From Gordionus sp. m RMFG-2023 (lineage: Eukaryota > Nematomorpha > Gordioida > Chordodea > Parachordodidae), in NCBI RefSeq assembly GCF_954871325.1, contig NC_088779.1, positions 19,036,846 to 19,100,845 of the forward strand: a DNA stretch of 64,000 bases, given 5' to 3'. A program made the translations under genes and the position numbers. The number at the start of each line of letters is the position of its first letter. Position 1 is the stretch's first letter. Below the pieces are notes generated by a model. The model saw only the letters and a list, made by a program, of their open reading frames with translations. It was not told the origin of the DNA and searched no databases. Positions 13,285 through 25,266 of this stretch are shown one piece after another.

Positions 13285-13660
13285 GTAGTGTTGCATAATC
13301 GGCTAATTTTAGCCGACTAAAAACGGCTTAGCCGAGATTTTAGGTGGAAAAATCGGCTAAGCCTAATTAGGTATAGCCTATAAATCGGCTAAGCCTAATT
13401 AGGCTAAGCCTAAAAATCGGCTAAACCTAATTAGGCTAAGCCTAAAAATCGGCTAAGCCTAAAAATTGGCTAAGCCTAAAAATGGGCTAAGCCTAAAAAT
13501 TAGCTAAAATAAATTAGTCAAAATTCTGCATCGATGCTTAGCATTAATTATTATTTATTTATTTTAGTAAAATAATTTATTTTATTTATATTTAATGTAA
13601 ATATTTTATTATTATCAACAAATAAACATGATATGATTTAATATTTTTTATTTATATTAT
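13285..13660 (+). mobile_element. MITE with CGGCTAAGCCTA tandem core (family H, copy 1)
   Basis: It starts near TAGTGTTGCATAATCGGC. Then come repeated units of about 30 bp built from CGGCTAAGCCTA, AATTAGGC and A-runs (13305-13505), and then an AT-rich tail with TATTATTATCAACAAATAAAC. The AT-rich tail is the reverse complement of about 48590-48700, and both copies share a TAGTGTTG outer edge, so this is one family with different repeat cores. I could not fix the far end or a target duplication. It lies about 170 bp or more upstream of the first visible POU exon. Confidence 0.6.
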
Positions 13661-13832
13661 TATATTTTATCAATACCCCCCCCCTTCCTTGTGTACTAAG
13701 CGAATATATAATTTTTAAACCTACTCCCCTAAAAATGTTGCTAATGTTTTACACCCCCCCCCCCCCCCCTCCCATTCACATACGTTAAAAGCCACTGATA
13801 TTAATAAAATAATATTTTTCTCAATACATTAG

Positions 13833-13941
13833 AAATATACTCATCCCCTTATGGAAGCGAAGGAATTAAACGAAGATACAATGGATTTGGAAGAGTTAGA
13901 GCGTTTTGCAAAAATGTTTAAACAACGACGAATTAAATTGG
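13833..13941 (+). CDS. POU2F: POU gene exon a: start of the POU-specific domain
   Basis: It encodes the first helix region, [18 protein letters not shown]. The acceptor AG is at 13831-13832 after a T-rich tract. The donor GT is at 13942, splitting the Gly codon after its first base. The short intron 13942-14119 is 178 bp. Confidence 0.88.
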
Positions 13942-16900
13942 GTAAATATTTATAATTTATCAATTATATTTTTATATAAATTTTTAAAATATATATTGAT
14001 AATGTTATTTATCAAGAAATAAGAATTATTCTAATATGGCATTGGCTTTGATATGATTATTTGATAAAATTTTATATCTAGGATATTTTGTTAATTTATT
14101 TTTTCCTTTCTATATATAGGTTATACCCAAGGCGATGTTGGACTCGCTATGGGAAAGTTATACGGTAATGATTTTAGTCAAACCACGATATCCCGGTTCG
14201 AAGCTTTAAATTTGAGCTTTAAAAATATGTGCAAACTTAAACCGCTTCTGGCCAAATGGCTAGAAGATGCCGACTCTATTTCTGCATCTTCCTCTTTCCT
14301 CCCCGCTGCTATGCAACAAGCCCAACAACAACTATATACCCACCCAGCTCAACCGAGTAACATAAGTCAGCAGAGCCCGCATTCTTCCTCTTCTCAAATA
14401 CAACAGCAACATTATCAAGATCCGCAAGCTTCTTTTCATCATCTTACCTCATTATCGTCTCCCACTGATATGTCACCAACCTCCGCTTATCAAACTGGTC
14501 CATCCACATCTTTTACTTCAGGGAGCTCTTTGTTGGGTATCCTATTATATTTTATTATAAATATATTGATTGTATCAAAAATATTATGACATGTGTAATT
14601 TTCTTTTACTTAATATTTTAATAATTTCTATTATGATTTAGAAATAATAATTTAACAAATTCAGACCAAATAACTCAGGATATTATTGTTTATATTTATA
14701 ATATTTATTCCTATCTCTTTCTTTTTAAATATATATTTAATTAATCACATTCATTTACTAAGTTGTTTTATCAATTAATTTCGATTTCAAGTTTTCCTTG
14801 GCTTAATATTTATCTATTGTTTTCAAATTTCGAGTGGGGTAATATTTTTCTATCATTTTTCAAATAATAATTATAAATTTTTTTAAACATATTGATGATG
14901 ATGAAAATGACTATATTTCTAAAAAAAGGTATTAGATACCTATTTTATTTAATAATGGATTTATATTTCATCCCTCAATTTTCAATATCCACAAACTTTG
15001 TGTGCTAATCGAAAGTTTAAATTTCAAAATAGCTATTTTACTAGGTGGTTATGGCTAGCATACTCTATTCGAGACACTGGAGCTCAAGATATGTATCCTG
15101 TTTGGCCCAAGATATTATGGGAAAAATTTAGTTAAGCTTAACTGATTTGTTAAGACTCCATTCAACAAGTACAAAGATGCTGGAGAAATCTTTGACAATC
15201 ATTCAAAAAACAAATTATCACAAAAGCTGTGAACTGATGATTTCTTCAAATTAATTCAAAGTGGGGATATGATTCCCATTTCATCGCATATTGACAAAAA
15301 TGAATTAAAATATCAAAATAAAGTGGATATAAGATCAAACTAACTGTTTAGGCCATTCTATATTGTGGATTGCAGGGCCTAGCATTACGTGACCATTTGG
15401 ATTCAGGAAGCTTGAATTTCAATAATAATGATTATGAAGGTAATTTTCGTATCTTGTAAAATTTAAAGTATTAGGGGATTCTGCATTAATGGAATACCCC
15501 AAACTACAAAATATTTTTAAACAGAATTATTTCTGAAACTCCTTGTCCAACAAGGAGAAAGAAATTCAAAAAGCTTGTGCAACGACATGGAGTCTTCGCC
15601 ATCAAGTAGTAACAGCTTTAATGGAGTTAGAAGAGCCGATTATTAATGCTCTTACTGAAATATCACAATGGCCTGAAAGAGTTATTATACCTCAGAAGCA
15701 AGCATAAATTTTTTCTCATTAGAATGTATTAATAAATTATTTAATTATACAACTATTTTATGTGATACTTTTTAAAAACATGACATCTTGATTAAGACGA
15801 TGAGAATAGCGGAGAACATTTTATCAGAACTCGAAGAATTTAGGGTAATGTTGATGAAAATTTTTTTATGTTATTGTTGAGTCAAAAGTAGAGCTATACG
15901 AGTTTAATATTTGTATCCCTCGATTTGCAGCAAGGCAAGCTCATCGTCATAACATTAATATAGGGTCAGTAGAAGAGTATTATAAAATAAATGTCTTTAT
16001 CCCTCTCTTAGATACATTTATGACCCAAATAAATGAACGGTTTTTAATTCATCAGGCAGCACTTAGCAATCTGCAGATATTACTTTTACAAAAGCCTTCC
16101 CAACCTTTTTCAGATGGTAATAGAAAAAAAATAAAATATTTAGCAGATTTTTTTAATGAAGATGTTTAAGTATTTTATGATTCCTTATTAGCTGAATGCC
16201 AACTATGGTATAAAAGATTAATTATGGCTGATATAGTCCCAAAAATGCTATGGATGCTTTGCATAATTTCAAACATCTTTTAGATTATTTTCACAAATTA
16301 TTAAAATTATTATATATTAGCAACTCTTCCTATTAGTACTGCAACTAATGAGAGAACATTCTCTTCTTTAATAACAATAAAAACATACTTAAAAATGACA
16401 ACTTCTAAAAGTAGATTGAATGATTTGGTTTGAATATTTATAGGTATTTGACGCCAAGCACGGATGAGAAAATTGAAAAATTAGCTCAATTCTAACGAAG
16501 ATTGGATTTTACATTATAAATATAATATATAATAGGCTTCTAATAAGATTTGTGCACATTTATTTTTTCATGAATACTTTATAAGTTATTACATATAAAA
16601 TACAATATTTCTTAAGAAACTTGTGTATTAATTTATATTTCCAACATTTTAATTTTTTATACTTTATATATAAATTTTAAAGGCTTAAAAAATTAAATTT
16701 TTATTTTGGGTCATTTATTTTATAGTTTTTTATATGCCGCCGGTTATATCCGTTCAGTATTTTTTTAATTCACATTTTTTTATATGCCGGTTTATATATT
16801 TAATTTTTTATAATTCACATTTTAAAATTGTATATTAGAAATAGTTATTAGTCCTAATAAATTTAAGCTTGATATTTTTAAATAACAATAATTTTATCTT

Positions 16901-17767
16901 AAAAAATTTAATTATCCCCCCCCCCCCCCATATCAAATTCTTGCGTACACGCCTGAAATAACTATAATCCCGCATCATAAATACAATTTATATTTACCAT
17001 TTTTACATTAAGGGGCCGCCGGAAAGAGACGCAAAAAACGAACGAGCATAGACACATCTATACGCGTGTCCCTTGAGAAAGCATTTCTGCTGAATCCCAA
17101 ACCCGCCTCTGAGGATATAACTGCCATCGCCGATGATCTATGTATGGAGAAGGAAGTAGTTAGAGTGTGGTTCTGCAACCGCAGGCAAAAGGAAAAGCGC
17201 ATAAACCCCCCTCCCGGAGCTGCTATGGCCGCAGCAGCGGCAGCCGCTGCCTATGCCTTCGGAGCCGTGCAACATTTCCCCCCTCCTCCTAATTCCTGTA
17301 AACACCAACAAGCTCAAGGTCAACCGTATGCTTCTAGCACAAATCTTTCAAATACCAACACAATAGGATTAAATAGTTCTTCGACAACAGGCTCTCATAT
17401 GCAACAATCGCCATACCCGTTCCTACAATTTATGAACCCTTTTCTAGTAGCCAGTCACCACATGTTTAGGGCACCTGTGCCTCCGGCCTCGTTGCAGCAG
17501 CAAGTCCAATCGCAACAACCTCCTACATATGTTTCAACTCTTCCGTCGGCATGTATTGGTCAATGTGAAAGAGAAAAGAGGGAACGAGGCGAAGGAAGTA
17601 TAGATAAAGAAGGGCAACGAGTGGATAATTCTGGTGATAGAAGAGATGATAATCAGGACCAGGGTGAAGACGAGGACAATAAAGAGGTTCTCGCCGTAGC
17701 ATCTTTCCTCTCGCCTTCCTCCTCTCACGAGGAAAGCCACGATCCCGATTTTTTAACTACCCCTTGA
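13833..17767 (+). CDS. POU2F: Class II POU-homeodomain transcription factor (three visible exons)
   Basis: Joined exons 13833-13941, 14120-14536 and 17013-17767 give an open frame of 426 codons. Residues about 15-89 form the POU-specific domain, with [20 protein letters not shown] and [17 protein letters not shown]; this wording matches class II (Oct1/Oct2, nubbin/Pdm) rather than class III. About 88 residues of Ser/Gln/Pro-rich linker follow. Residues about 179-240 are the homeodomain, ending [13 protein letters not shown] with the POU-type Cys at position 50. After it come an Ala run, a Pro/Gln-rich region and an acidic, charged tail. The protein should bind octamer-like DNA in the nucleus. 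Intron phases match at both junctions. The first exon opens after a pyrimidine-rich AG acceptor, so further 5' exons probably exist; Met at 13851 is an alternative start. An AATAAA lies 92 bp past the stop. The second intron holds a hAT insertion. Confidence 0.93.
14120..14536 (+). CDS. POU2F: POU gene exon b: rest of POU-specific domain and linker
   Basis: The acceptor is at 14118-14119 and the first two bases complete the split Gly codon. The exon encodes [12 protein letters not shown] and the recognition helix [15 protein letters not shown], then a Ser/Gln/His/Pro-rich linker. The donor GT at 14537 again splits a Gly codon after base one. Confidence 0.9.
14537..17012 (+). other. POU gene intron occupied by a hAT copy
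   Basis: This 2,476-bp phase-1 intron lies between the linker and the homeodomain. Of this, 2,280 bp is the hAT at 14676-16955 and another 8 bp its duplication, so the pre-insertion intron was about 188 bp, close to the 178 bp of the preceding intron. Confidence 0.88.
14676..16955 (+). mobile_element. hAT element, family A, most complete copy (in POU intron)
   Basis: An exact 8-bp duplication AAATAACT flanks it (14668-14675 and 16956-16963). The right end reverse-complements to CAGGCGTGTACGCAAG. The left end keeps only CAGG of the inverted repeat. The transposase relic on the + strand shows, in order, a TTF/ZMYM1-type N-terminal region (about 15030-15240, including [16 protein letters not shown]), an ALRDHLDSG block (about 15380-15440), and a block with [16 protein letters not shown] and INERF (about 15930-16050). 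The C-terminal dimerisation region follows (about 16320-16440, with [13 protein letters not shown]). Stops and shifts break the frame many times. Unlike the other three copies it keeps about 640 bp (about 14885-15525) and lacks the MITE, so it represents the older structure. Confidence 0.9.
17013..17767 (+). CDS. POU2F: POU gene exon c: homeodomain and C-terminus
   Basis: The acceptor AG is at 17011-17012 and two bases complete the split Gly codon. The exon encodes [20 protein letters not shown], then helix 3 with [16 protein letters not shown], then a run of eight Ala, a Gln/Pro-rich stretch and an Arg/Glu/Asp-rich tail ending FLTTP. The stop TGA is at 17765-17767. A CpG-richer, higher-GC composition sets it apart from the surrounding DNA. 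Confidence 0.92.
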
Positions 17768-17858
17768 CACTTGATGATTTGACGGTGAATGTTAGAAGTT
17801 TGCTAGATTAATGTATTACGTAAGTGTAGCACCGCTAACTATTATTTCCGCTTGTTCA

Positions 17859-17864
17859 AATAAA
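17859..17864 (+). terminator. Candidate polyadenylation signal AATAAA
   Basis: The hexamer lies 92 bp downstream of the POU gene stop codon, in a plausible position for 3' end formation. AATAAA is common by chance in DNA this AT-rich. Confidence 0.5.
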
Positions 17865-20800
17865 ATATTTATGCGGGCTTAATCGCGATGGCATTTCATT
17901 TAGTGTTTCTTTTTTTTATATCAATGATTACTACTTCGAAGGATTTTTAAATATAGTATATTTTTTTATTAATAGATAAATCGATAACAATGATTGGAAA
18001 GGAAATGGGCTATTAAGATTATTGCGTTTGTTCGATGTAATATCCAATTAAATAAGAGTAAACTTATCGAATTTTCTACATATTAGCTACAACAGAAATC
18101 TCGAAATCAATAGCTAACAATTAAATATATGCAATATTACCTCCTCCCAAGTTTGACATATTCGTTGTAAATTATTTATAGAGTAAAAATAAAAAATTTA
18201 TATATTTAAAATATGAAGTATAGCACAAGTAATATCATACTAATTTTATATTTACTGTTTTTTCATAATGTAATTGTATATCACTTTTTTTGTAATTAAA
18301 CCGAATTGTACAAAATATTTTTTTAAATATTGATTTAAAATTTTTGCTCAATTTTTTTGCTAAGTGATAAAGAAAAGATGGCATTAATTGGATAAGGTTG
18401 TAAAATATTTTTAAAAAACAAAGGCGATATAAATATTGTCAAAATCAAAGCCTAAGACGATTGTATAAATTATTCGATTTTTAAGTTGCGACTGAAATTT
18501 ACATTCTTTAAAACATCAACTTTTTGATTAAAAAAATCAATTAAAAACAATTAATTAATACCTCACTTTTTTTATTCCTTTATTTTTTTTTAATCTTCGA
18601 TGTTATAATAATATCTAGTGAATAATTTAATTTATTTGAAAATATAGATGTGATATAAAAATAATATAATTTTATATTTTTTTTAAGTTTTTTTTATTAT
18701 ATACGTTTATTTCACTTTTATTTGGCACTTAGTTACAGTAAATTAAAAAGAAAGAAAAAAATATATACATTTTGATTTTTGTTAACCCTAGCTTGATTAC
18801 TTATACAATACTATCAATTTGCTCATTCATAATACAATATTAGTCGAACTTACTAATTTTATTTATTTATACTATACTCTACCCATCCCGGTTAAACAAT
18901 TAATATTACATCATTAAAGATGATAACATCATTCCACACAAATAATTTTAATCATCGTTTTTCTCTAGAGCTTAAATTATTTTCGCCTTTTTATTACAAA
19001 AGAATAGATAATATATTTTTTAGTCACTATAAAGTTATTGTTTTGATTTTTTTTTATATTCCACTTTTTTAGCATAATTTAAGCAAACAGTTAAATCATT
19101 CCATTTTTATACATTTAAAAAATATATTATATTATAGTTTAAAAAAAAGAAATAGGAGTACGCGTTATATTTATACGTGTTTCTTTCGCGCATTCGTTTC
19201 GACTTTGTAAAAAATTAGCAACAAATTTACAAATACAACATTATAATAAGCATTAAACCTATTTTTATGCAATACAAGTTAAATATAATTTAGACATAAA
19301 TTTAAAAATATAATATTATTTTTCATTTTACTACGATTTTCTTTTAAAAAACGTGGCACAAATCATACTCACTTTTTTTTATCTAGCCAAAATTTTTTAT
19401 AGATTATTTTTTTTTGTCTAAATTTTATATACAAAAAGAGAATGTATGACATATTATGTGGAAAATTTTTTCATTTTGTATTTTACGACTGATCCATTAT
19501 CTAGGCTTTGATCTAAAATTAATAAAGATCCGCTGTAAAAAAATAGTTAATACAACTGTTTTTTTTGCAAGCCTCCTTAGGGTGACTTTAAAAAAAATGA
19601 TGAGATCAAAACACCCCCAAACAATTAAACAATTAAAATTTTATAATGAATATATTTTTTTTTCCTTATTTCAAAATCATGTGAAATCTGAAACATTACC
19701 GATAAACATTTATGATAAATTATATTTTTAATTTAATTAGGACAAAACCTTTTTATTTTCAATTATTTATTTATTTTATAATATATATATTTTTACAAAC
19801 AAACAAAAAAAATATCTAAAATATTTGTCAAAAAATATTTGAAAACATATTTTTCATTTCTAGTCGTATTAAAAAATCATTGATCGTTTTCTTGTGGAAT
19901 GTTCGTTAATCTTCATTTGGTAAAATAAAATTACCCGTAAATATTTGTAACTTATATGTATCAGGTCGGGCTAAAAATAATCGTACCGGGCATGTGCAAA
20001 ATGTGTTTTTTTGGGCAGGGCAATTTGTGCAAAATATTTCTTGACGATTTTTCTTTAATAATAAATAATTGCAGGGTAGTCTAAAAAAATTTGTGTCATA
20101 GGTAACTTGTAATAAATATTTTCAACCAGGGTAAAAATAACGATCGGGCCTATTGATCTTTAATGAATATATTCAAGGATCGTCATATCTACTTTTAAAA
20201 TTTATTTATTTTTAAATGTAGCTACCACATACTTCAAGAAAAAATGTAGCTAAACGAAATTTGTTTTTGCCTTTTAGTTTATTTACATGCATAAGACGTA
20301 TATTAAGTTTGTTCCGTTTTTTATTCGTTTTAACCAGATATGTACCGATTTTCACGGTATTGATTGATGCTTAACTAATGTTGATATCCAAAATAACATA
20401 ATCCTCCTAAATTAAAAAAAAATTGTCTTACTTTGAGCCATGAATTGATAAGGAGGAAAAACAATCTCTAAATAGATAAGAAAAAAGAAAGATAGCCGTC
20501 GGCATATAGCCATTTGCTTAACAATGACACCAAATTTTAGTTCAATTCAATTCGACTCACTCATTTAATATATTAACAGGATCACGGGATCACTTCCAGG
20601 GTGCCAGATTTATTCAAAAAAAGCGGAAGAATTTAATCATATTTTTATAACAAATTATTTTTCCCCTGATTATTATTTCTTTATTTAAATGAATATATAC
20701 AAGCCCCGTCCAGATATTTTTCCTTCGTTTGATGATGAATAAGATATTTGACCTTTTGAGTTTTTTACCTATTTATTTGTTAAACATTGTTAAGATGATG

Positions 20801-21414
20801 ATTTTGCAAACTTATTATTGTTCTACACAATTATTTGTTCATACTGAAGGTACTCATACTATATTAGCATTTTTTAAATAATGATAAATTTATGAACCAC
20901 CTCATCAAAATAAAATAAAATTGGTTCATACATTATATGATAGGGGAATTTGTAATTCATAAAATGAAAATGAATATTTTTCAATGGGCCAAAGTGAAAA
21001 CCTTAAAAATTAAAAAATAATGTTAGGTTTCGTTGACATTATTTATGAGTAAATTTAGAATAAAAAAATAACCGCAAATTTGTAGGGCACATCACTACTT
21101 ATCAATAATCGTTAGTTTTCCTAAAGCTAGTAAATATATTTTTTTTTTCTAATATACAATAAAAATAGATTTTTATATTAACAAATATTTAATCTCAAGT
21201 TTTTAATTGATTATAAGATATATTTTAAAAAATCTGTCTGAAAATTAATTCAAAAAAGAGAAGATTATATTTAATATAACTTGGATTAATTATGATTAAT
21301 TGCTTTTTTAGTAATGCAGTATTCATATCCCTGAGAACCTCTCTATTGCAATTGAATCTTCGGATTGCAAATTTTTAACCACGTATCTTAATGTTCTCCC
21401 TATATTAAAAACTA
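17865..21414. other. AT-rich intergenic DNA, little recognised
   Basis: I see no coding similarity; the open frame at 19456-19731 has no features I can name. Around 19965-20165 there are GC-richer words, including a loose direct repeat of AATAATCGTACCGGGC and AATAACGATCGGGCC, possibly a decayed small element. Nothing else stands out. Confidence 0.5.
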
Positions 21415-21422
21415 GTCCCAAC

Positions 21423-22210
21423 TAGAGGTCTGCAAATATTTTTAAAAAATTTTAACCCGTCCAGCACGCCCATAGTTTTTAAAAAAAATATACCCGCCCG
21501 CTTATTAGTTTAAATTTCTTACCCGCCCTCTCATTAATCTAAAAAAATTTATCCGCCCATCCATTATTTATAAAAAAATTTTAACCCAAGCCCGCTATTA
21601 TAAAATTTATTTATGGCCATTATTTCGATTTTTTAAGCATCTAATAAAAATATTTCAGCATTACACCTCTACAAGAAGTTTTATAATTATGAAAATTACT
21701 ATATTAAGCATAAAAAATTATTCAATTTAAATTATGGACAATTTATTTGAACAAGTAAAATACTTTGAAAAAATAAATATAAAATTGATATTATATGTAA
21801 TTATAATGCAAAAATAATAATGAACCGACATTTTCTGGATTCAAACACGTTCTACTTTGTTTTAAATTCCAGTAATGCTAAATTCTCATTCAGAAAAAGC
21901 ACTAGTTGCAAGAATTGTCAATATTTTTCTTGGTAATCTTGATAGCTTTGGCAAATCTCTTTCTTATTGTTTCCACCAAGACCAAAGTAATTTTAAATAT
22001 ACAAAAAAAAAGGACATTTTAATATCCAAAAAGTTCATAAAACCATTTTTAATTAATATTTTAGCCCACCCGCTTATTACTTAAATTTCTTAACCTGCGG
22101 GCCCACCTCACCCGCCCATAGTTTAAAATTTTTTAACCCGCCCGCCCGTTTTTTTAAATTTTTGCCCGCCCACTTGGGCGGGCTGAAACCTCACCCAATG
22201 CAGACCTCTA
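21423..22210. mobile_element. hAT-like MITE with CCCGCCC cores, TSD GTCCCAAC
   Basis: Perfect 12-bp inverted repeats (TAGAGGTCTGCA ... TGCAGACCTCTA) are flanked by an exact 8-bp duplication GTCCCAAC (21415-21422 and 22211-22218). Both ends carry ACCCGCCCGCCC-type cores spaced by A/T runs (about 21455-21605 and 22085-22185). The AT-rich middle (about 21605-22080) contains a 69-codon open frame that I take as chance. It is non-autonomous. The ends are close to those of the 24754-25266 element (TAGAGATCTGCA), suggesting the same transposase source but a different core. Confidence 0.93.
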
Positions 22211-22320
22211 GTCCCAACTATGCCCTTTATTCCCACACCTTTTACATACCTTCGATAATATTCTCTTGTTTATTTTTTCATTACATTCTCTGCTTATAAT
22301 CATATTTTCCAAAAGTATGA

Positions 22321-22845
22321 CATGATCCATTTTGCCTCATACTATTTGGCTGATTCCTTCAATTTTCGACTCTATACCCATTTCCCCATTTATTATTACC
22401 ATAGTTTTCTTCTAATTCCCTTTTTGCATTTTTCACATACCCTTCCAACTTTCACTTTTATTTTCATTTCCTCCATTTCCAATCTAAACATTACATTTCC
22501 CATTCTTTTTAACTCAATTTTCTCCCTTTCTTCTATCTCATTTTTTCACATTCCTACTCTTCCCTCATTTCTCGTTAGATTTTTCAATTTCCTTTTCTTT
22601 TTTTTACCAATTCTTCGTACATACAATTTTTGCATTTTCTTCTTAATTTTCTAAGTCATATTTTTTCACATTTCAATTTTAATCTCGTTCTCTTTTTTTT
22701 TTATTTTCTAATTACTCGTTTTCAATTCTTTCATTTTCCTTTTTTTTCTTTTCCATTTTTTCATTTTCTACTTTTTATCATTTTTTCTATTCATCTCTTT
22801 ATTTTCTTTTTTAGGCCAAAAAATACCTATACTCTATGATTTAAA
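22321..22845. repeat. Pyrimidine-rich strand-asymmetric tract
   Basis: For about 520 bp the + strand is almost all C and T with few purines, which creates Phe/Ser/Leu-rich open frames (22322-22654 and 22630-22839) that I do not believe are genes. Such a tract could form triplex or other non-B DNA. Confidence 0.7.
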
Positions 22846-22880
22846 TTATTCATATTCCAATGGAAACATTTAATTGAGAC

Positions 22881-24607
22881 CAGGCGTGTACGCAGCGGGG
22901 GAAGGAGGCAAGGGGGCAACCTTCCCCCACCCCCCACATACCCATACCCCCCAATCCAAAAAATGCAGATGCCGGATATATTTTTCAAAAATATTAATTT
23001 ATATTTGTTAATATTTATTCCTATCTCATTAAATATATATTTAATTACATTTATTTATCACATTCATCTATTAAGTTATTATATCAATTAATCTCGATTT
23101 CAAGTTTTCATTGGCGTAATTTACCTATTATTTTTAAATTTCTAGTGGCGCAATATTTATATACCATTTTCATATTTCTAGTCAAATAATAATTTTTCTG
23201 AAACTCCTTGTCCAACAAGGAGAAAGAAAGTGCAAGCTACTCCAACGAGATGGAGTCTCCGCCATCAAGCAGTAATAGGTTTTATGGAGTTAGAAGAGCC
23301 GATTATTAATGCTATTACTGAAATATCACAATGGCCTGAAAGAAATAATTCCTTAGAAGCAAGAAAATTATTGGATTCAATACTTATTTCAAATTTTTTT
23401 TCTCATTAGAATGCATTATTTAATTATACAACTATTTTATGTAATACTTTTCAAAAACATGGCATTGACTTGATTAAGAAGATGAGAATAGCGGAGAGCA
23501 TTTTATTAGAACTCAAGGAAATTAGGGCTAATGTTGATGAAGAATTTCAATTTTATATGTTATTGTTGAGTCAAAAGGAGAGCTATACGTGTTTAATATT
23601 TGTCTCCCTCGACTTGCATCATGGCAAGCTCATTGTCAAAACATTAGAATAAGATCAGTAGAAAAGTATTATAAAACTATAATCTAAATAAATGAGTGAT
23701 TTTTACATCATGCAGCACTTACCAATCTGCAGATATTACTTCCACAAGCCTTACCAATATTTTTCAGATGGTTATAGAAAAAAATAATATTGATTTGATG
23801 TCTTATTAGCTGAATAACTATGTTTAAAAGATTAACTAAGATATAGTCCTAAAAAATGCTATGGATGTATAATTTCAAACACTCCCAATGTATTAAAATG
23901 ATTATATATATATATATTAGCAACTCTTCCCATTATTAAACTAATGAGAGAACATTCTCTTTTTTAAGAAGAATAACAGAGCCCTGCAGAGGTGCCATTT
24001 GCAAGGCACGGCCCGGATTTTTTTTCAAAATTTTTTTTGGTCCGATCCGGATTTTTTAAAAGAAATTTACAGGCTTGCCACGGCTTTTTTTTTAAATAAA
24101 ATTTTCAGGCCCGGCCCGGATATTTTTAAATAAATTATATTTATTTTTTATTTTTATAGCTATTTCAAATATTTGGTTTTAAAATATACAGCCGGGCCCG
24201 AATTTTTTTTAAAAAAAACCATTGTAAATATAATACAAAATAAAATACAATTATTCCCAAGAAACTTTTTGTGTATTAATATATATATTTCCAACATTTA
24301 AATTTTTTATACTTTATATATATATTTTAAAGGCTCAAAAAATTCAAATTTCTATTTTGGGTCATTTAAGTGATTCATATGGTGGTTTCACTTTATATTT
24401 TTTAATTCACATTTATTTTATAGTTTTTTATGTGCCGGTTTATATATATAATTTTTTTATAATTCATATAATTTAAAATTGTGTATTAGAAATAGTTATT
24501 AGCTCTAATAAATTTATGCTTGATATTTTTAAATAACAATAATATTTCTTAAAAAAATTAATTACCCCCCCCCCCCCCCCCAGACTAAATTCCTGCGCAC
24601 GTGCCTG
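22881..24607 (+). mobile_element. hAT element, family A, copy B (deleted form)
   Basis: The ends read CAGGCGTGTACGCAG and, reverse-complemented, CAGGCACGTGCGCAGG. The flanks ATTGAGAC (22873-22880) and ATTAAAAC (24608-24615) match at 6 of 8, consistent with an older duplication. A transposase fragment on the + strand covers a QATPTRWSLRHQA-like region (about 23215-23300) and KKMRIAESILLELKEIRANV (23485-23543). It shares the 640-bp deletion with copies C and D and carries part of the GC-core MITE from 23977. Poly-C near 24565-24581 sits just inside the right end. Confidence 0.87.
23977..24230. mobile_element. GC-core MITE fragment inside hAT copy B
   Basis: It begins CAGAGCCCTGCAGAGG and contains several GGCCCGG cores with A/T spacers. 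The far end is missing. It sits at the same point of the hAT C-terminal coding region as the MITEs in copies C and D. Confidence 0.75.
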
Positions 24608-24753
24608 ATTAAAACTCATTCTTAATTTCAAAATAATTTTATGTTTTTATATTTTTTTTATTACTTCTTCTTTTTATTTAAAAAAAAATACCTCAAATAA
24701 ATATATTTCAAATTTATTACAAAACCAAAAATTTATTATTACAATATTCACTT

Positions 24754-25266
24754 TAGAGATCTGCAAAGTTAAGCCCGGTCAGGTCCGGCCCGGCCCGAAC
24801 GGGCTTCGGGCCGGGTTTGGGCCTAATTTTATTTAGAATAATCGGGTTCGGGCCGGTAAAATAATTCGAGCCGTATTTTTTAAAAAAATATGGGCCGAGC
24901 CGGTCCTAATATTTTTAAAAGAAATTCGGGCCGGGTCGGGTCGGACCTTGGAAATTTTCTTACATATATCTAAATTTATCAATTTTATATTGAATTTTTT
25001 ATGTAATATAAAAATATTTGATTTTATTTATTGAAACTAAACGACATATAACATATGTCTTTTATTTTGAGTAATTATAAAAATTAATTTCTATATTTAA
25101 ATATAATCGGGCCGGGTCGGTAAATTTTTTTAAAAAAAATTCGGGCTGGGCCGGGTAAACTTTTTTAAAAATTTCGGGTTCGAGACGGGCTGGCAAAACT
25201 TTTTTAAAAAAAATTTCGTGCCGGGCCAGGCCGTGCTTGAAAAAGTAGGCCCGATGCAGATCACTA
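24754..25266. mobile_element. GC-core MITE, full copy, TSD ATTCACTT
   Basis: Inverted repeats TAGAGATCTGCA and TGCAGATCACTA are flanked by an exact 8-bp duplication ATTCACTT (24746-24753 and 25267-25274). Arrays of GGGCCGGG cores alternate with runs such as TTTTTTAAAAAAA on both sides of an AT-rich middle. It is in inverse orientation to the copy at 2954-3334. There is no coding region. Confidence 0.93.

Noticed and set aside
13290-13510. CRISPR-like or riboswitch-like repeat array
   Set aside because: Spacers are short and repeat-derived, the context is an animal gene, and the element has a homologue at 48590-49024. It is a MITE core.
19965-20165. A possible GC-core small element
   Set aside because: A few GGGC words and a loose repeat are present, but no inverted ends or target duplication could be found.
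22322-22839. Phe/Ser/Leu-rich open frames
   Set aside because: They are explained by the pyrimidine-rich strand; there is no start context, motif or membrane-protein pattern beyond composition.
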